A stretch of DNA of 64,000 bases from Stichopus chloronotus (Eukaryota > Echinodermata > Holothuroidea > Aspidochirotida > Stichopodidae). This document shows positions 11,218 through 22,406 of this stretch, one piece after another; the stretch's first letter is position 1; each line of letters starts with the position of its first letter. The notes below the pieces were generated by a model. The model was not told the DNA's origin, searched no databases, and was given only the letters and a program-made list of their open reading frames with translations. Location: the NCBI GenBank assembly GCA_021234535.1, contig CM037833.1:4222397-4286396 (forward strand), in the 5' to 3' direction. A program made the translations under genes and the position numbers.

Positions 11218-12240
11218 TTACATTGTGAATATAGAGTCAAATTTCACCTGGCTTGTTTCAGACCCTGTGTCAGAGTCATTTAGGTTCGTAGCAAGTTTAC
11301 GTTTTGCTTTTCCTGAGCTACTTTGAGTTTTGTTTTTGTTTCTGTGCCGTTTCATGCACTTAAAAAGTGCAACTGACCCATTTATATTGTCAACTCTCCT
11401 GCTTTCCGACTTTGAGTTATTGGTCAGTTGTTGTCGACGGTTGCGTGAATTTTGCCTATTAGGGCTTCTCCCTTGGGGTCGACTACGGTTGTTACGATGT
11501 TTCTGGCGGCATGCACTTGCCCAGTGACTTGGCGCTACCTGTAATAACTGCCTCAAACCAACCGCCATCTGCAGGGCATGGACCTTGATGTGGGTAATTA
11601 AAGCCACATTTACCACACTGAGTGTTTTTACCACTGTAATTGTTGCTCACCTTAGACTTAGATTGCCTTTTACCTTGAATTTGGCGAAACATTGCGTCTA
11701 CGGACACTGTAGTAGATTTTAGTTCCTGCGTATGAGCTTTGGTTGCCTCATGTGTCCGAGCTATGTCCATAGCGGGGTCTAGAGAAAGGGTTTCGTCCTT
11801 ACCTAGTAGATTTTGTTGCACTTTCTTGTGCAGAGTGCCAATTATTAATTGTTCGATGAGCCGTGATTCTAATTCTGCGTCACTTAATTTACATTTTTTG
11901 GCTTGCATGCGGCATCGGGTCAAGAATTCCTCAATATTTTCTGTCCCGAGTTGTCGCATTTTTTGTAATTGAAAACGGCTCAATATGTTTCTTGAATCGA
12001 TCGAAAATTTCAGCAGGATCTTTTTGATCTTCGGCTGTCATACTCCTTGTTTGGAAGATGTTAATGCCTTCTTTGCCTAGCCAAACAAGTAGGTATCTGG
12101 GCTTTTGCCAGCTAAAGGGCTTTTGAATATTAATTCGCAGGAACTTTGACATTTTTTGAATGCGGTTGGCCGGTCTGCAGCTGACCAATCAAGGATTGGA
12201 GGCGTAATGCCTGTTAATTCGGATAATAATAACTGGTGTT
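11218..12240 (-). pseudogene. Gypsy-1 gag with zinc knuckle
   Basis: The frame begins with PPILDWSAADRPTAFKK, continues with SPDTYLFVWLGKEG-like text and FDRFKKHIEP, then the long ORF 11983-11492. That ORF has a helical capsid region (IEEFLTRCRMQAKKCKLSD) and a knuckle CGKCGFNYPHQGPC. A second knuckle remnant reads HWASACRQ. The tail (to 11218) is basic and Ser/Asn-rich. At least three frame changes break the gag. A piece of this tail (11320-11395) matches the plus strand of LINE 3' tails at 7494 and 21594. Confidence 0.8.
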
Positions 12241-14150
12241 AAACTTTTCCAACGAACGGTTTATCACCGTAAGCTGTGACCGCCGATTGGCGTCGTCATC
12301 AGCTTAATTAGCTAAGTTTATGTATAGCAATAGGGTCTTAGTATAAATATACTATGCTTGTAAAATATTGCCTATAAGCGTTATGCTGATAGCGTAAAAT
12401 GAATTGATAAGGTTCCCTCAACCTTCAGTGCTAAGTGTAGGTATATAGCATGCAGATTTACTTTAAACGAGAATAGGTATATTTCATACACTAGTCTATG
12501 CCTATGGTGACCTTAACAAAAGCAGATAAAGTTTGGGACTCAACGGGTAATACGTAATCACGATGGGACTGATCACATGCTAAAGATTGGACTATGTACT
12601 TTCCCAATTTGCATACATACCAGATGTCTGGCGATAGTAATCATTGAAACGTGAAAATAGAGTCACTTATTTGTGAAGGTCCTTGATTATCCGACACAAC
12701 TAAAAAATATGAATATTATAACTAGTGTTCCGTGGGAAGGTGGTTCCGATGCTTGTCGCCGCCAGCGCTGTTGGGCGTCTACGTCCCCACTGGTGTCACG
12801 TACCCGGTATGGTAGTTAGTCTGGCTGGTGGTTACCCCAAGTACCTCGCTAGTATTAGGATTCGTCGTAACGACTGCACAATAAAATTCAGGTTGATACG
12901 GAAGATCCAACCAGAGTCGTAAAGTAGGATCACAAGAAATACTAATCAGTGTGTAAGAGTTCGCGAACAAGTTTTGGAAGGTCTCCAAAATCCATACAGG
13001 GCTCAGAAGATTTGCCGAGTTGAATCCGTCACTGCGGATCGCAGTAGGTCGGTTCGGCAGAACGTTGATTTGGCAAATTATCCAAAAAATAACTGATAGA
13101 TTGTTAGTATTGTTCCGTCCAAAGTTAGGAAGTAGATCCGGAACTAACGATATCGATTTCGTTGATTCAGCGTTTTGTTGGAATGAGTTGGCGGTCGATG
13201 TTTTTCTTACCATGTAGGCGAGTTGAGCCTCCATCAGTGTTTACGGTAGGAATTCTCGGAGGTGGTGTTGTTTTAGTTTTTTCGACGCACTCAACGAATA
13301 AAAAGTTTAAGATGGGTGATTCCTCCGAGTGGTTTCCCGCGAGACCGAAATTGCATTGAAGCATATAGGCGAAGCTGTAACTGGTTTGACGTGTGATCGT
13401 ACGCTCAATAAGGTCCGCTAGACCGAAATTCAAATACGGTCCGCGAGACTGATATAAAGGGGTTCCCACTAGAGATATGAATGTTTGATTTTATAAGACT
13501 TCTTTTGAACTTATGACACCTCCTTTTAGGCTGACCTTATGGGACATTTACTAAACTTTTGTTACACCCATTTGAAATTATAGGATATCAGCACGATCGT
13601 ATGAACTCTTGAAATGTATGTATTTATTAAAGGACCTTTCAGAAATGAATTTATGGGACGCCGTAGTGAATATATTACATTCTTTGGGGACGGCTGGGAA
13701 AAAACAGTAAGTCGAAATATACTTCAGAAACAAAAATGATAACCATTGAAGCTGACTATACTTGCACCTTGACCATTGGTCTCGCGGACCTTCGGTCTCG
13801 CGGGCGGTAACCGATTTCTCCTGTCGTAAACAATTCATTTAAAATATGGGTGTCGTCCCTTAACGGTAAATGTGATCAGTTCCATGTAGGCTATTATTAT
13901 AAATTTCCGTTCATCACGCTTGGTACTTGCGTGGCTGTCTTCCACCCGCTGGACTGCCTTCCGTGGCATGAAAACAATTTCCCGATAGTGAAGGTAAGTT
14001 TTCACGCTGCCATCATGTTGTATCTCTAGTCTTCGTTTAGTAAAACCCAAAGTTTGATAGGCGAGAAGTAATCAAGGAAAACACTTCAGTATAAGGTTAC
14101 TGAGTACATTTATTAGATGTGGTCACGGAGTCCAGCGGGTGGAGAAGAGG
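12241..14150. other. Unassigned DNA between the two Gypsy elements; inverted repeats at 13336 and 13791
   Basis: No family could be recognised. A 151-codon minus-strand ORF (13234-12779) and an overlapping one (13469-13167) have no visible domain. CCCGCGAGACCGAA at 13336-13349 is repeated inverted at 13791-13804, and GGTCCGCGAGACT at 13438 pairs with GGTCTCGCGGACC at 13778. This could be LTR or non-autonomous-element sequence. Confidence 0.4.
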
Positions 14151-14550
14151 ATAAACGAATCTAATCTCTCATTTATACAGTGGTGTGTTACCATAATATT
14201 GTGATGTCGTTAAGCTCATTTGATAGTCAGTGATGTATGGTAGTCCAGTCACGTGATGTCTGCTCTCCCGCTTTGCTGGAAGAGACTCCGGGGCTTCCAA
14301 ATCAGTCTTCGCTCCCGTTCTGAATCGTTCGGTTCGGTAGTAGCCCAGGCTCCGATTATCGTGATCGTACGTATTGTTTTGTATTCGTCTTGTATTCTTT
14401 TCTGCCTTGTATGTTGTGTTGTACTCTCGCTGGGTTTATAAATAGACCCAGAAATATACCCAATTTGCTCTCTGTTCCTTTATTTGTGTCGTATCGTATG
14501 CAGGTCAGAGAGAGATTCAAGGTTCTCCTTATTTAACCTACAACCATCCA

Positions 14551-14648
14551 AGCCGCATCTTGTTGATTTTTGAGCAGCCCTACCACCACCAATTCTCGTT
14601 AGAAATTGTGTAGACGCCCCCGATATCTAGCACGAAGAAATCGTTACA
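14551..14648 (+). repeat. Gypsy-2 5' LTR, shared end
   Basis: This block begins AGCCGCATCTTG and ends AAATCGTTACA. It is about 96% identical to 20159-20256. The possible primer-binding site starts directly after it. Confidence 0.75.
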
Positions 14649-14678
14649 TTGGTGTGGAGCGGTCGGATTCTGTTGAGT

Positions 14679-15905
14679 ATGAATGATTTTATTAGCTGTG
14701 ATTTGGACACTTTCGTGTCTGAGCAGGAACAGGGTTCCTGTAGGCCTCCTGAGTGGAGAAATGTGCCCTCTTCAAGCTCACAGTTTGAAAAGAGAATCCG
14801 CGAAGAACCCACACTTCGTGAGAAAACGGGTGGTGATGTTTTGTGTAATTCCGGAGATTGGATGGTGGTAGACGAGTGCGTCGCTAGCGACGGCAGCTTG
14901 GATGGTATTACTAACACGCTACCAACTGATTATATTTTCGAAATCATAGTTTAAATGACCTTAGGCGTAGTAGTAAACCTTTTGTTGGTGAGCATGTAGA
15001 CATGTGTGAACAAAGGGAGGAATTAGGTAATTCGCATGGTTACTTGGGAAATGGTTCACACAAAGCCGTGGACGTTAGAGACAATGTACCTTTGATCGAT
15101 TTAATAGATGATCCTGTGTATGGGGGGGGGGGAGAAAAGTATCCCGCCCAAGGGGTGGCCAGGCATTCGCAGTCGGTGACTGCAGGTTCCAATTTGAGGA
15201 ATGCGACCCATGAAAGGGTGGAGAATTTGCAGCCATTGGCTGCACTCAGTGACAATCCCCGCCCTGTAAGGGACAGTCCTATTGAAGGTGCTGTGTTCAA
15301 GGACACCGGTATGATCAATGGTACAGGTCCTCCTAGACCAAATCTAGAGTATAGGATTAGGGCAGAAAATATGCAGAGCTGTCCTAGTGGTTTCAGGCAG
15401 AAACAGTGTAACCATTATAACTCTGGACATTACGACATTAGGAGGTCTGGCGTTAAGAGTCGTACACTCGAAAGGGCTCAGTTAAAAAATAAACAAAGGA
15501 TGAGTCCCTCCCAGAACTAGCAGAGTCAGTGCGGCGACTGGTAAAATTAGCCTACCTGAACGCTAAACTTGACCTGCAGGAGACCTTAGCAAAAGATCAC
15601 TTTATTGACTCGCTGGCAGATACCGAGATGCATTGGGGAATATACCAGTCTCGCCCAGACTGTTTAGACAGTGCGGTAAAATCGTGCTATCGAATTCGAA
15701 ACATTCCGCCAAGCAGAAAGTCAAAGAAATAACAAGAGATTCGCTGTGTCAGGCCCCGAAACTAGCAAAGCAGATGTTTAAGTCATAAATTTCCTAAATC
15801 CGAACAGCCTCGTAAGGGTGAAGGTGCTAAGAAGAAAAGGGATGGTAAATGTTATAACTGCAAGAAAAGTGGACACTTTTCTCGTGACTGCCCGGAACCA
15901 AAGGT
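14679..15905 (+). pseudogene. Gypsy-2 gag
   Basis: ORF pieces at 14679-14954, 15002-15520 and 15529-15732 run into a single knuckle at about 15846-15899 (KCYNCKKSGHFSRDCPEP). The part RRLVKLAYLNAKLDLQETLAKDHFIDSL is typical of Gypsy gag just before the nucleocapsid. The first ATG (14679) lies about 30 nt after the LTR end. A nine-base G run at about 15122-15130 lies within an intact stretch. Stops at about 14952 and 15519 break the reading. Confidence 0.7.
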
Positions 15906-16036
15906 ATCCGAAAACACCAGGTCGAACAAAACTGTGGAAAACTAGGAAAAGTCAGCTCAGCGGGTCATGGGTCGACTTATTTTCCTAAAGACCCATTTTT
16001 ACGTCACTCAGTGAAAAGAATACAAATCGGGATGGA

Positions 16037-16774
16037 TTGTACGCTAGCATTAAAATCCATGATACGCCTATAAAAGGTTTGATTGATACAGGTGGAAACA
16101 TTTGTGTGTTAAAACATGGCGTGTATAATGAAATTAAAGACGGGGCACTGCCCAATTTAGATAGGACCGGCGAGGACTTGTTTATGGCCGATGATAGGTC
16201 TATACCGTTAATCGGTTGTGGTAACTTTTCAGTAAAAATAGGAGACGTCACTGCAAATCATCCTGTTTGGGTGGCAGATATAGCTGCTGATTGCATTATA
16301 GGACTTGATTTACTGGCCAAATATAATTGCCAAATAGATGTAGGGGGTGGTCAACTGAAAGTCGGGAAGAGTGTTGTTAAATGTTCTGACAACAATGAAG
16401 AGGTGTTTCCTCATAAAACAATGAATAGAATCACTGTTGCTGAGAGGGTCTGTATAAACCCAGGCCAGGAGACAATGATACCAGGTAAACTTGAGAGCAA
16501 ACTCAACGGGACACACATTGTAGAACCGTATGACAAGTTTGCAAGGAAACACTCGATCATAGTAGCCAAAGCAGTGGTTAATACCTCGGGTCACATGATA
16601 CCACTTTGCATGATTAATGTGGACTCGGTGCCGGTCACGATTTATGAGGGGGCTACAGCGGCCAGGTGCGAGCCTGTGGAGGAAGTTCTAGTCACATCGG
16701 ACCCCGAGGGGGTCTCCAATAATGCTGGTGGGGGAGTGATAGAACTGCCACAGCACATTAGAGGGATCACTTGA
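16037..16774 (+). pseudogene. Gypsy-2 aspartic protease and linker
   Basis: A 245-codon open frame. YASIKIHDTPIKGLIDTGGN carries the DTG catalytic triplet; CIIGLDLLAKYNCQID is the second conserved strand, where ILGxDxL is usual. The rest is a linker to the RT. It is the longest unbroken part of this element's pol. Confidence 0.78.
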
Positions 16775-16859
16775 TGAAAGTAATGGGGCTTTGGGGGGCT
16801 TTGGTAATGGGGCTTCTGTTGAAGAACGAGAGTATTTTTACAGAATGTAAAGAGGATTT

Positions 16860-17900
16860 AGGGAGGACTGGCATTGTAAAGCACACACAATTGAGACCAA
16901 AGATGCATCACCGATTAAACATGCTAGGAGGCTGCTAAGGAAGTTTCAGAGATGTTAAGACGGGGGGTGATAGAGCCGTCATCAAGCCCATGGGCATCTC
17001 CAGTCGTGTTAGTTACGAAGACGGGTCCACCCGTTTTTGTGTAGACTACAGAAAACAACGATGTTACGATGTTACCTAGAAGTGACGACTCAAGGGATAG
17101 TTTAAACGGTTCTAAATGGTTTTCGACCCTTGCCCTGGCTAGTGGGTACTGGCAAGTCGAAATGGACGAATCCGATAAAGGAAAGACCGCTTTATCACAA
17201 ATAGTGGGCTATACAAATTTTGCGTAATGCCATTCGGGTTGTGCACTGCACCTGCCACAGTGGCAAACATGTCTAGTCTATCTTGACGATGTAATCATTT
17301 TTGCTAGGAATTTTGAGGAGCATATTGCAGCCCTCGACGATGTTTTCACGAGGCTAAAACTAGCGGGGTTGAAGCTGTCACCCAAGAAGTGTTTTCTTTT
17401 CAAACAAAAAGTCGAATTTCTTGGGCACATAGTTGGCCACGACGGAGTTTCTACCGATCCTTCAAAGCGTTCAATGCTCTAAAAATAGCTTTAATCTCTA
17501 CCCCTGTCCTAGCTTTCCCCGCCCCCAGTGATAAGTACATTCTTGAGACAGATGCCAGCGACGAGAGCTTGGGTATTGTCTTGTCACAAGTTCAGCAGGC
17601 TGAACGAAGGCATTGCGTTACAAAAAAAGTTGTACGCCATAGTTGCATCCATAAAACATTTTCACCATTATCTGTACGGTGCTGAATTTCTTGTGTGAAC
17701 TGATCATGGTGCCTTGAGGTGGTTGCTTAATTTTAGGCAACCAGAGGGGCAAGTTGCCCGATGGCTTGAGCTGCTCGGCACATACGAGATTGAGTACCGA
17801 CCGGGAAGTAAACATCGGAACGCAGACGCGCTTTCTAGGCAACCGTGCATGGATTGTAATTATTGCCCTCGGCTGGAGGAAAAGGAAAAACTTGCAGTCA
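16860..17900 (+). pseudogene. Gypsy-2 reverse transcriptase and RNase H
   Basis: Pieces in different frames include KHARRLL, VIEPSSSPWASPVVLV, a WFSTLALASGYWQVEMD segment, MPFGLCTAPAT, VYLDDVIIFARNFEEH (YLDD catalytic box), LKLSPKKCFLF and FLGHIVGHDGVSTDP. RNase H follows with YILETDASDESLGIVLSQV, then YRPGSKHRNADALSRQ. Several bases are missing or gained, including a gap around 17240-17280 in the RT. The order is that of Ty3/Gypsy pol. Confidence 0.82.
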
Positions 17901-18135
17901 AAACGGCTGGTGAGGGTGCTCTCGATACCCACGTATGTACCGTCATAACACGTAGTGAAGCTAAAGAGAGCGAGGAAAGGCGCGAAACGGTGAAAGGGAG
18001 TACCAAAGGCGCTGAGAAGGGCATAGGACCCGCTCCTACCGCCGAGAATAATGCTCAAACTCCATGTCACAGTGGAGAAACTAAACAAGATGTTGACCCT
18101 GTGATCCTTGCCCCGGATAGAGGAGAATTTAAACC

Positions 18136-19005
18136 ATGGGTGGACGTTGGTCGGTGGAACGCATTAAGGGCGCGCAGAAGGAAGATAGTGATATTAGTAA
18201 GGTACTTCAGTGGATGGCTATTTCTAATGAGAGACCACAGTGGTCAGTAATTGCAGCGGAGAGCAAAACTTTCAAAACATACTGGACTATGTGGAATGTT
18301 TTGTGTCTCAGAGACGGTATTCTGTACCGAAAATGGGAATCTGATTCCGGGGATGAGATTTCTTGGAAGTTGCTCCTCGCTAGGAATATGCGTAATGAGA
18401 TAATGTCTATGTTGCATGATAGTGCAACGGCTGGCCACTTGGGTGTCAAGAAAAGGGTACAGGCTAGGTGTTACTGGGCAAGGTACCACAAGAAAGAGTG
18501 GCCATGGATGACCGGGGTAATAGATATATTTTGTGTGTGGCAGACTGAGGCATATGCCATCCGAAATCAGGAGGCAATCACTGTAACCCCTGCAGTTACA
18601 TACTGACCAGGGCCGAAACTTTGAATCAAATTTGTTTAAAGAATTAGCAAGGCTCCTTGGTATTGACAAGACCCGCACCACTGCGTTCCACCTGAGACGA
18701 ATGCGTCATTTGAAAGGCAGAAAAAGTCCTACGACAGACTTAGTGATATAAAAAATGTCAAAGTTGGTGAAAAGGTCTGGCTGTATACACCAATTAAGAA
18801 AACCAATTAAGAAAAAGAACACCAATTAAGAAAAAGGGTCTATCGCCTACGCTACAAACATCTTGGAATGGTCCGTATGAAGCAGTTGATAGGTTGTCTG
18901 ATGTTACCTATCGCGTCAGCCTGCCTGGTCGATCAAGACCGAAAGTCGTCCATCACGATCGACTTAAGTTATGTGACAGCGGCGAGGGAACAGGTGGACC
19001 GTAGT
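18136..19005 (+). pseudogene. Gypsy-2 integrase
   Basis: The zinc-binding part reads HDSATAGHLGVKKRVQARCYW; the CxxC half is degraded. The catalytic core is mostly deleted and is represented by a TDQGRNFESNLFKELARLLG segment after 18600. The C-terminal region reads VGEKVWLYTPIKK, then SWNGPYEAVDRLSDVTYRV and VVHHDRLKLCDSGEG. A short repeat of ACCAATTAAGAAAA (three times near 18785-18835) is a local duplication in the tail. Confidence 0.78.
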
Positions 19006-19139
19006 GCGTCGTAGACCCGGGGTCAGCGAGACCTTGTAGTAGTAGTAGTAGGCTTGGCAGCTTGATAGCGAGATAGAGAGTTCCTTTGCTGGTTGTCGTT
19101 AAAATTGCCGAAGTGTTCCCTGATTAAAAGTCATTTTGT

Positions 19140-19946
19140 ATGTTTAGGGCCGTCATGTCCACGAATCATCATTTTAGGCGTGGCATTAGCAGACGAGGGG
19201 TGGATTGCTTTTCATGGGGGAAGGTCTTCACTTCATGGAAACAGCTTCGCCGTCATCACCGAGATTGTAAGCGAGGCAGAGGTAGACGTCTTAGTGCGAG
19301 GGTCCCCGCGCCCGAGGTCACCTGTGCCCCCCGAGCACCTGTGGATCTGGAGACAAACACTGGTTCGGCGCCGAGTCCTGCTGTGACACTGAATAACTGG
19401 CTTGAGGAGCTCTCTCAAGTGTTTGGGACCGGGGATCTACCCCCTTCCCCCGTAGACCCGCTGGCGGAGCTCATCGCAGAAGGGGACAAATTTATGGAAA
19501 AGGTTCCCACTTCAACCTCGCTGGAGAATTGTGAACCGATTGACCTTTCCTGTGGGCCAAGTGGTGGAGAGGCAACCGACAACCCAGGGCCACCTATGGA
19601 GGATTCCTCTCTCCCCACACCATCCAGAGTCTCGACACCGTGCCTCCCCGCCGAACCATCGGTGAGTTCCACACTGACGGATGAAGAGCTGACCAGGCTA
19701 CGTTACCTCATGGTGGAATCGCAGATCCCACTCACCATCAGCGCCGAGGTGAAACATATCGGCCTTGGGGTCATCTATAGGAAGGAGCGTCACACCGTGC
19801 GTTACCCGGATGGTACTGTCCTTACTATGGAGAAGGAGGGTTACGAACTTCCCCCGAGGGTCCTAGATGTACTGACGACTGCCCATGACCGATCGACGCC
19901 AGGGAGCAACGTAACCCATTTATTGAATTTTTCTACTGTTATATAA
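19140..19946 (+). CDS. Extra ORF downstream of Gypsy-2 pol, zinc-finger-like start
   Basis: A 268-codon open frame fills the space between the integrase and the 3' LTR segment. It is open throughout although the pol before it is broken. Residues about 22-45 read CFSWGKVFTSWKQLRRHHRDC, close to a C2H2 finger (CxxCGKxF...LxxHxxxC) in which the second Cys is Trp. The next 130 residues are Pro/Ser/Glu-rich. The end has a compact charged region (TLTDEELTRLRYLMVE, RYPDGTVLTMEKEGYELPPRV). There is no signal peptide or membrane segment, so it is not an envelope gene. No function is known; a nucleic-acid-binding accessory protein is an inference. Confidence 0.6.
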   Translation: MFRAVMSTNHHFRRGISRRGVDCFSWGKVFTSWKQLRRHHRDCKRGRGRRLSARVPAPEVTCAPRAPVDLETNTGSAPSPAVTLNNWLEELSQVFGTGDLPPSPVDPLAELIAEGDKFMEKVPTSTSLENCEPIDLSCGPSGGEATDNPGPPMEDSSLPTPSRVSTPCLPAEPSVSSTLTDEELTRLRYLMVESQIPLTISAEVKHIGLGVIYRKERHTVRYPDGTVLTMEKEGYELPPRVLDVLTTAHDRSTPGSNVTHLLNFSTVI

Positions 19947-20158
19947 CAACCGAACATTGTTTAATTATTTCTTTTCACTTTGGAAATCTTGTGGACAGTT
20001 CATACTTGTTGCAGATATTCAATCAATCCGTTTACCTTGCATTCCTGGGCGAGCCGCATGATTTTTTTCGAGGGTCATGTTCCTTTTGTATCCCGTAGAC
20101 TACCCTTGGTCTAGACTTTGCAAAGTCTTTCTCGGCGAATGAATTCCTGGGCTTCCGA

Positions 20159-20256
20159 AGCCGCATCTTGTTGATTTTTGAGCAGTCCTACCACCACCAA
20201 TTCACGTTAGAGATTGTGTAGACGCCCCCGATATCTAGCACGGAGAAATCGTTACA
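20159..20256 (+). repeat. Gypsy-2 3' LTR, shared end
   Basis: Right-hand counterpart of 14551-14648, with four mismatches. It ends in GTTACA and is followed by an AT-rich stretch and LINE-C. Confidence 0.75.
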
Positions 20257-20304
20257 ATATTATTGAGCAAAATAAAAGTAGATCTTTTCTATTATATACT
20301 TCAA

Positions 20305-20566
20305 TAAATGACACCGTTGTGCAACACAAGTGTTCGCGAGATACTTACCTTGGTATCGGCCTCCATAAAGCTGGCCGTCTGGAGAGACCATTGTAATATT
20401 GTATTTAGGGGAGAAGGGCGGTCTGCGGACGTCGTCTTGGCATCGGTGAGGGCGGAGGTTAGTTTAATGGTTGTGTCCGACTTCGCCCGTTTGTCCAGGT
20501 CGACGTTTGGCAGGCGGTGGGGTCCACTTGCTTCGGTGCCGGCGGACTGTGTGGTTCTATGACTGA
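20305..20566 (+). mobile_element. LINE-C: short 3' fragment of the same LINE family
   Basis: An 84-codon open frame reads PLCNTSVREILTLVSASIKLAVWRD and IVFRGEGRSADVVLASV, matching the C-terminus of LINE-A. It is in the opposite orientation to LINE-A and LINE-B. After the stop there is only a short match (TGTGTGGTTCTAT) to the LINE 3' region before YR-related sequence begins. Confidence 0.8.
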
Positions 20567-21010
20567 GGTAGGGAACCATCAAGAGCAAGGAGCTTGGATT
20601 GATGCAATGCAATTGGAAAATTTGGAGTCTTTTGACAGAGCATCTTCATCTTCACTACGAATTACGTACCAAAGTGGGAAAGGAAACAAACATTCAGTGC
20701 CAGTTTCGTTTCCAGAAGACACTACAGAACCTATCCGAAAACTTTGCAGTGAGGAATGGCGCGTAGCTGCAACTATCTCTGAACCCATACCTCTTTCCCT
20801 CAACAAATGCCTTTGAAAACCATGTGTCTGGGTGGTATGCCGTTAACAAATCAGTAATAACAGCGACTAAATCGCCATCGTGTAAGCACACTATTTGCAA
20901 TGATATATGTACTAGAGGCAGACAGACAGGAGCATTTACCAGACTTCTTTGGCCATCAAAGACCTTACAGTTCTTCTCTGTTCTGTTCTTGTGCTTTCCA
21001 TTTGTTTCAT
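20567..21010 (+). pseudogene. Tyrosine-recombinase fragment, paralogue of the gene at 48.7-55.4 kb
   Basis: GAWIDAMQLENLESFDRASS, SLRITYQSGKGNKHSVPV and EPIRKLCSEEWR align closely with SWLDSNHLESLEGLDKTLAA, SLQITYQSGKGSKHLVPV and EPIRKLCSETWR of the intact gene. After a shift at about 20815 the phrase HVSGWYAV follows. After another at about 20868 comes NRHRVSTLFA, the RHxxST catalytic box. The upstream catalytic Arg region and everything after FFGHQ are absent. The piece is flanked by oppositely oriented LINE fragments. Confidence 0.78.
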
Positions 21011-21593
21011 GACAAAATGAATCACCACTTATGCATTGTCAAACCAGTGCACCCCATGCTCTTGCTCCTTTCTAAAGTTAATATCTGCTTTGAAATTCAG
21101 GTGAGATACTCAGAAATTCCCAGTTAATTAAGTGTTATCTGTGACTTTCCAACCCTTATCGCTGGTTACTTTGTCCATTTTATCCATAGCAGAGGGAGAA
21201 TAAACGCACAGACAATGCAACAGCAGGTCGGTTCAATCAGTATTTCAACATTACCTGATGGCTGGGTGTGTCATGCTGGAAAGCAGTTTAATGAAAGTGC
21301 AATGGGTAATTTGGATCATTAAAAACAGGATAACTTATCCAAAGATAAGAAAAACAGAGCATCACTTTGCTTTTCTGCTAGTCGAACCGTGTCATGTGTG
21401 TGCTTCCCTGTAAGTTGATCTACTTAGCATGTCATGATTTTGTATGCCTTGGAATTTGCAAAAGAAATTGGGATATCCTGGAATAGACCTTCTAAAAGCC
21501 CTTGTAAATGTATTTAGGTTTCCATTGACACATGGGTGTGCTTTTAATTGCAGTTCGAAAATATTCAAAGCCGAGGTACTTCAAGGAATACAT
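21011..21593. other. Non-coding stretch after the recombinase fragment
   Basis: No frame here could be linked to the recombinase or to a known element. It ends where the 3' tail of LINE-B begins. Confidence 0.4.
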
Positions 21594-22406
21594 ACTTTTT
21601 AAGTGCATCAAAACGGCACAGAAACGAAAACACAACTCAAACCGGCACAGGAAAAGCAAACACGAGAACTATTTACAAACTACCAAATGAAACAGAAGAT
21701 TATGTTCTTTACAGTAATAGAACCACACAGATACAGTATATATACGTATGTGCAGGATCCCCCAAAATTACAAGTTCAATACCACCTGGTCCGCCCGTCG
21801 ACCTGGACAAACGAGTGAAGTCTGACTCAACCCTCAACCTAACCTCCGCCCTCACCGATGCCAAGACGACGTCCGCAGACCGCCCCTCTCCCCTAAAAAC
21901 AATATTAGAACGGTCTCTCCATACGGCCAGCTTGATGGAGGCCGATACAACGGTATCTTGCGAACACTTGTGTTGCACAACGGGGGGAGAGAGACCATAC
22001 AAAACGTGAGGCGATCAGTCATGACTTGAAACCATTCCCAGAGGAGGGCCACACAGTCACACTGCCAAAACACATGTGGAACACTCTCCCACTTCGCACA
22101 TCCAGTACGGGGACAAAGATCATCTCCAAGACGCCACTGAAAGCGCTTGAAATTGGTCACAATGGCGTCGTGTGCGATACGCCACAACGGGTCTCGCCGG
22201 CGAAAGTCAAGTAACCTGCTATGAACCACACTCCACACTTCCGGCCCCGAGGCATAGCCGATGGGATGGGCCTGGCGAACCAGTTCATCAAAAATAGCCC
22301 GATAGAGGGCCCCCGCACTAGATCGCGAGACATCCCCAACAGACGACATAATACGGAGAGTGGGCCTCCAGCTGTGGGGAGCACTGTTGCTAAACAGGGA
22401 GGGGGC
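21594..22406 (-). mobile_element. LINE-B: second 5'-truncated copy with gag-like 3' tail
   Basis: The minus strand encodes SSAGALYRAIFDELVRQAHP, LWRIAHDAIVTNFKRFQWRLG, a zinc motif CPRTGC...HVFWQC and an IVFRGE...RSADVVLASV end. All match LINE-A closely at the DNA level. Compared with LINE-A it has a frameshift near 21960 and a deletion of about 27 bp near 22355. Its lower-coordinate tail (21594-21770) matches 7494-7660 of LINE-A. Confidence 0.82.

Larger units (their letters stand above)
6855..12240 (-). mobile_element. Gypsy-1: Mag/SURL-like LTR retrotransposon, decayed, split by LINE-A
   Basis: Read on the minus strand from 12240 down, the order is gag with zinc knuckle, protease, reverse transcriptase, RNase H, integrase and an integrase C-terminal tail. 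This is standard Gypsy order. Phrases such as LPLRTF with YPH in the protease, RSTPIDHNLPSP in the integrase and RRNRRHIKES at the end suit the Mag clade, which is abundant in echinoderms. Every domain contains frameshifts or lost residues. LINE-A (7494-9297) sits inside the integrase. No 3' LTR is seen: the element stops beside YR-gene sequence near 6850. No 5' LTR could be defined above 12240. Confidence 0.85.
14551..20256 (+). mobile_element. Gypsy-2: LTR retrotransposon with an extra 3' ORF, decayed
   Basis: The plus strand shows gag, a CCHC knuckle, protease, reverse transcriptase, RNase H, integrase and then an additional ORF in the position where some Gypsy elements carry env. A 98-bp sequence at 14551-14648 recurs at 20159-20256 with four mismatches and ends in CA at both sites, as an LTR end should. 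TGGTGTGGAGCGG follows the left copy and may be the primer-binding site. Upstream of the 98 bp the two flanks do not match. Frameshifts occur in most domains. The left LTR probably starts upstream of 14551, perhaps near 14150. Confidence 0.8.

Noticed and set aside
12779..13469. Two minus-strand ORFs of 151 and 100 codons
   Set aside because: No motif, no splice logic and no family resemblance; length is compatible with chance in a GC-richer patch.
19140..19946. Gypsy-2 third ORF as a viral envelope gene
   Set aside because: No signal peptide, membrane helix or cysteine pattern of a fusion protein.
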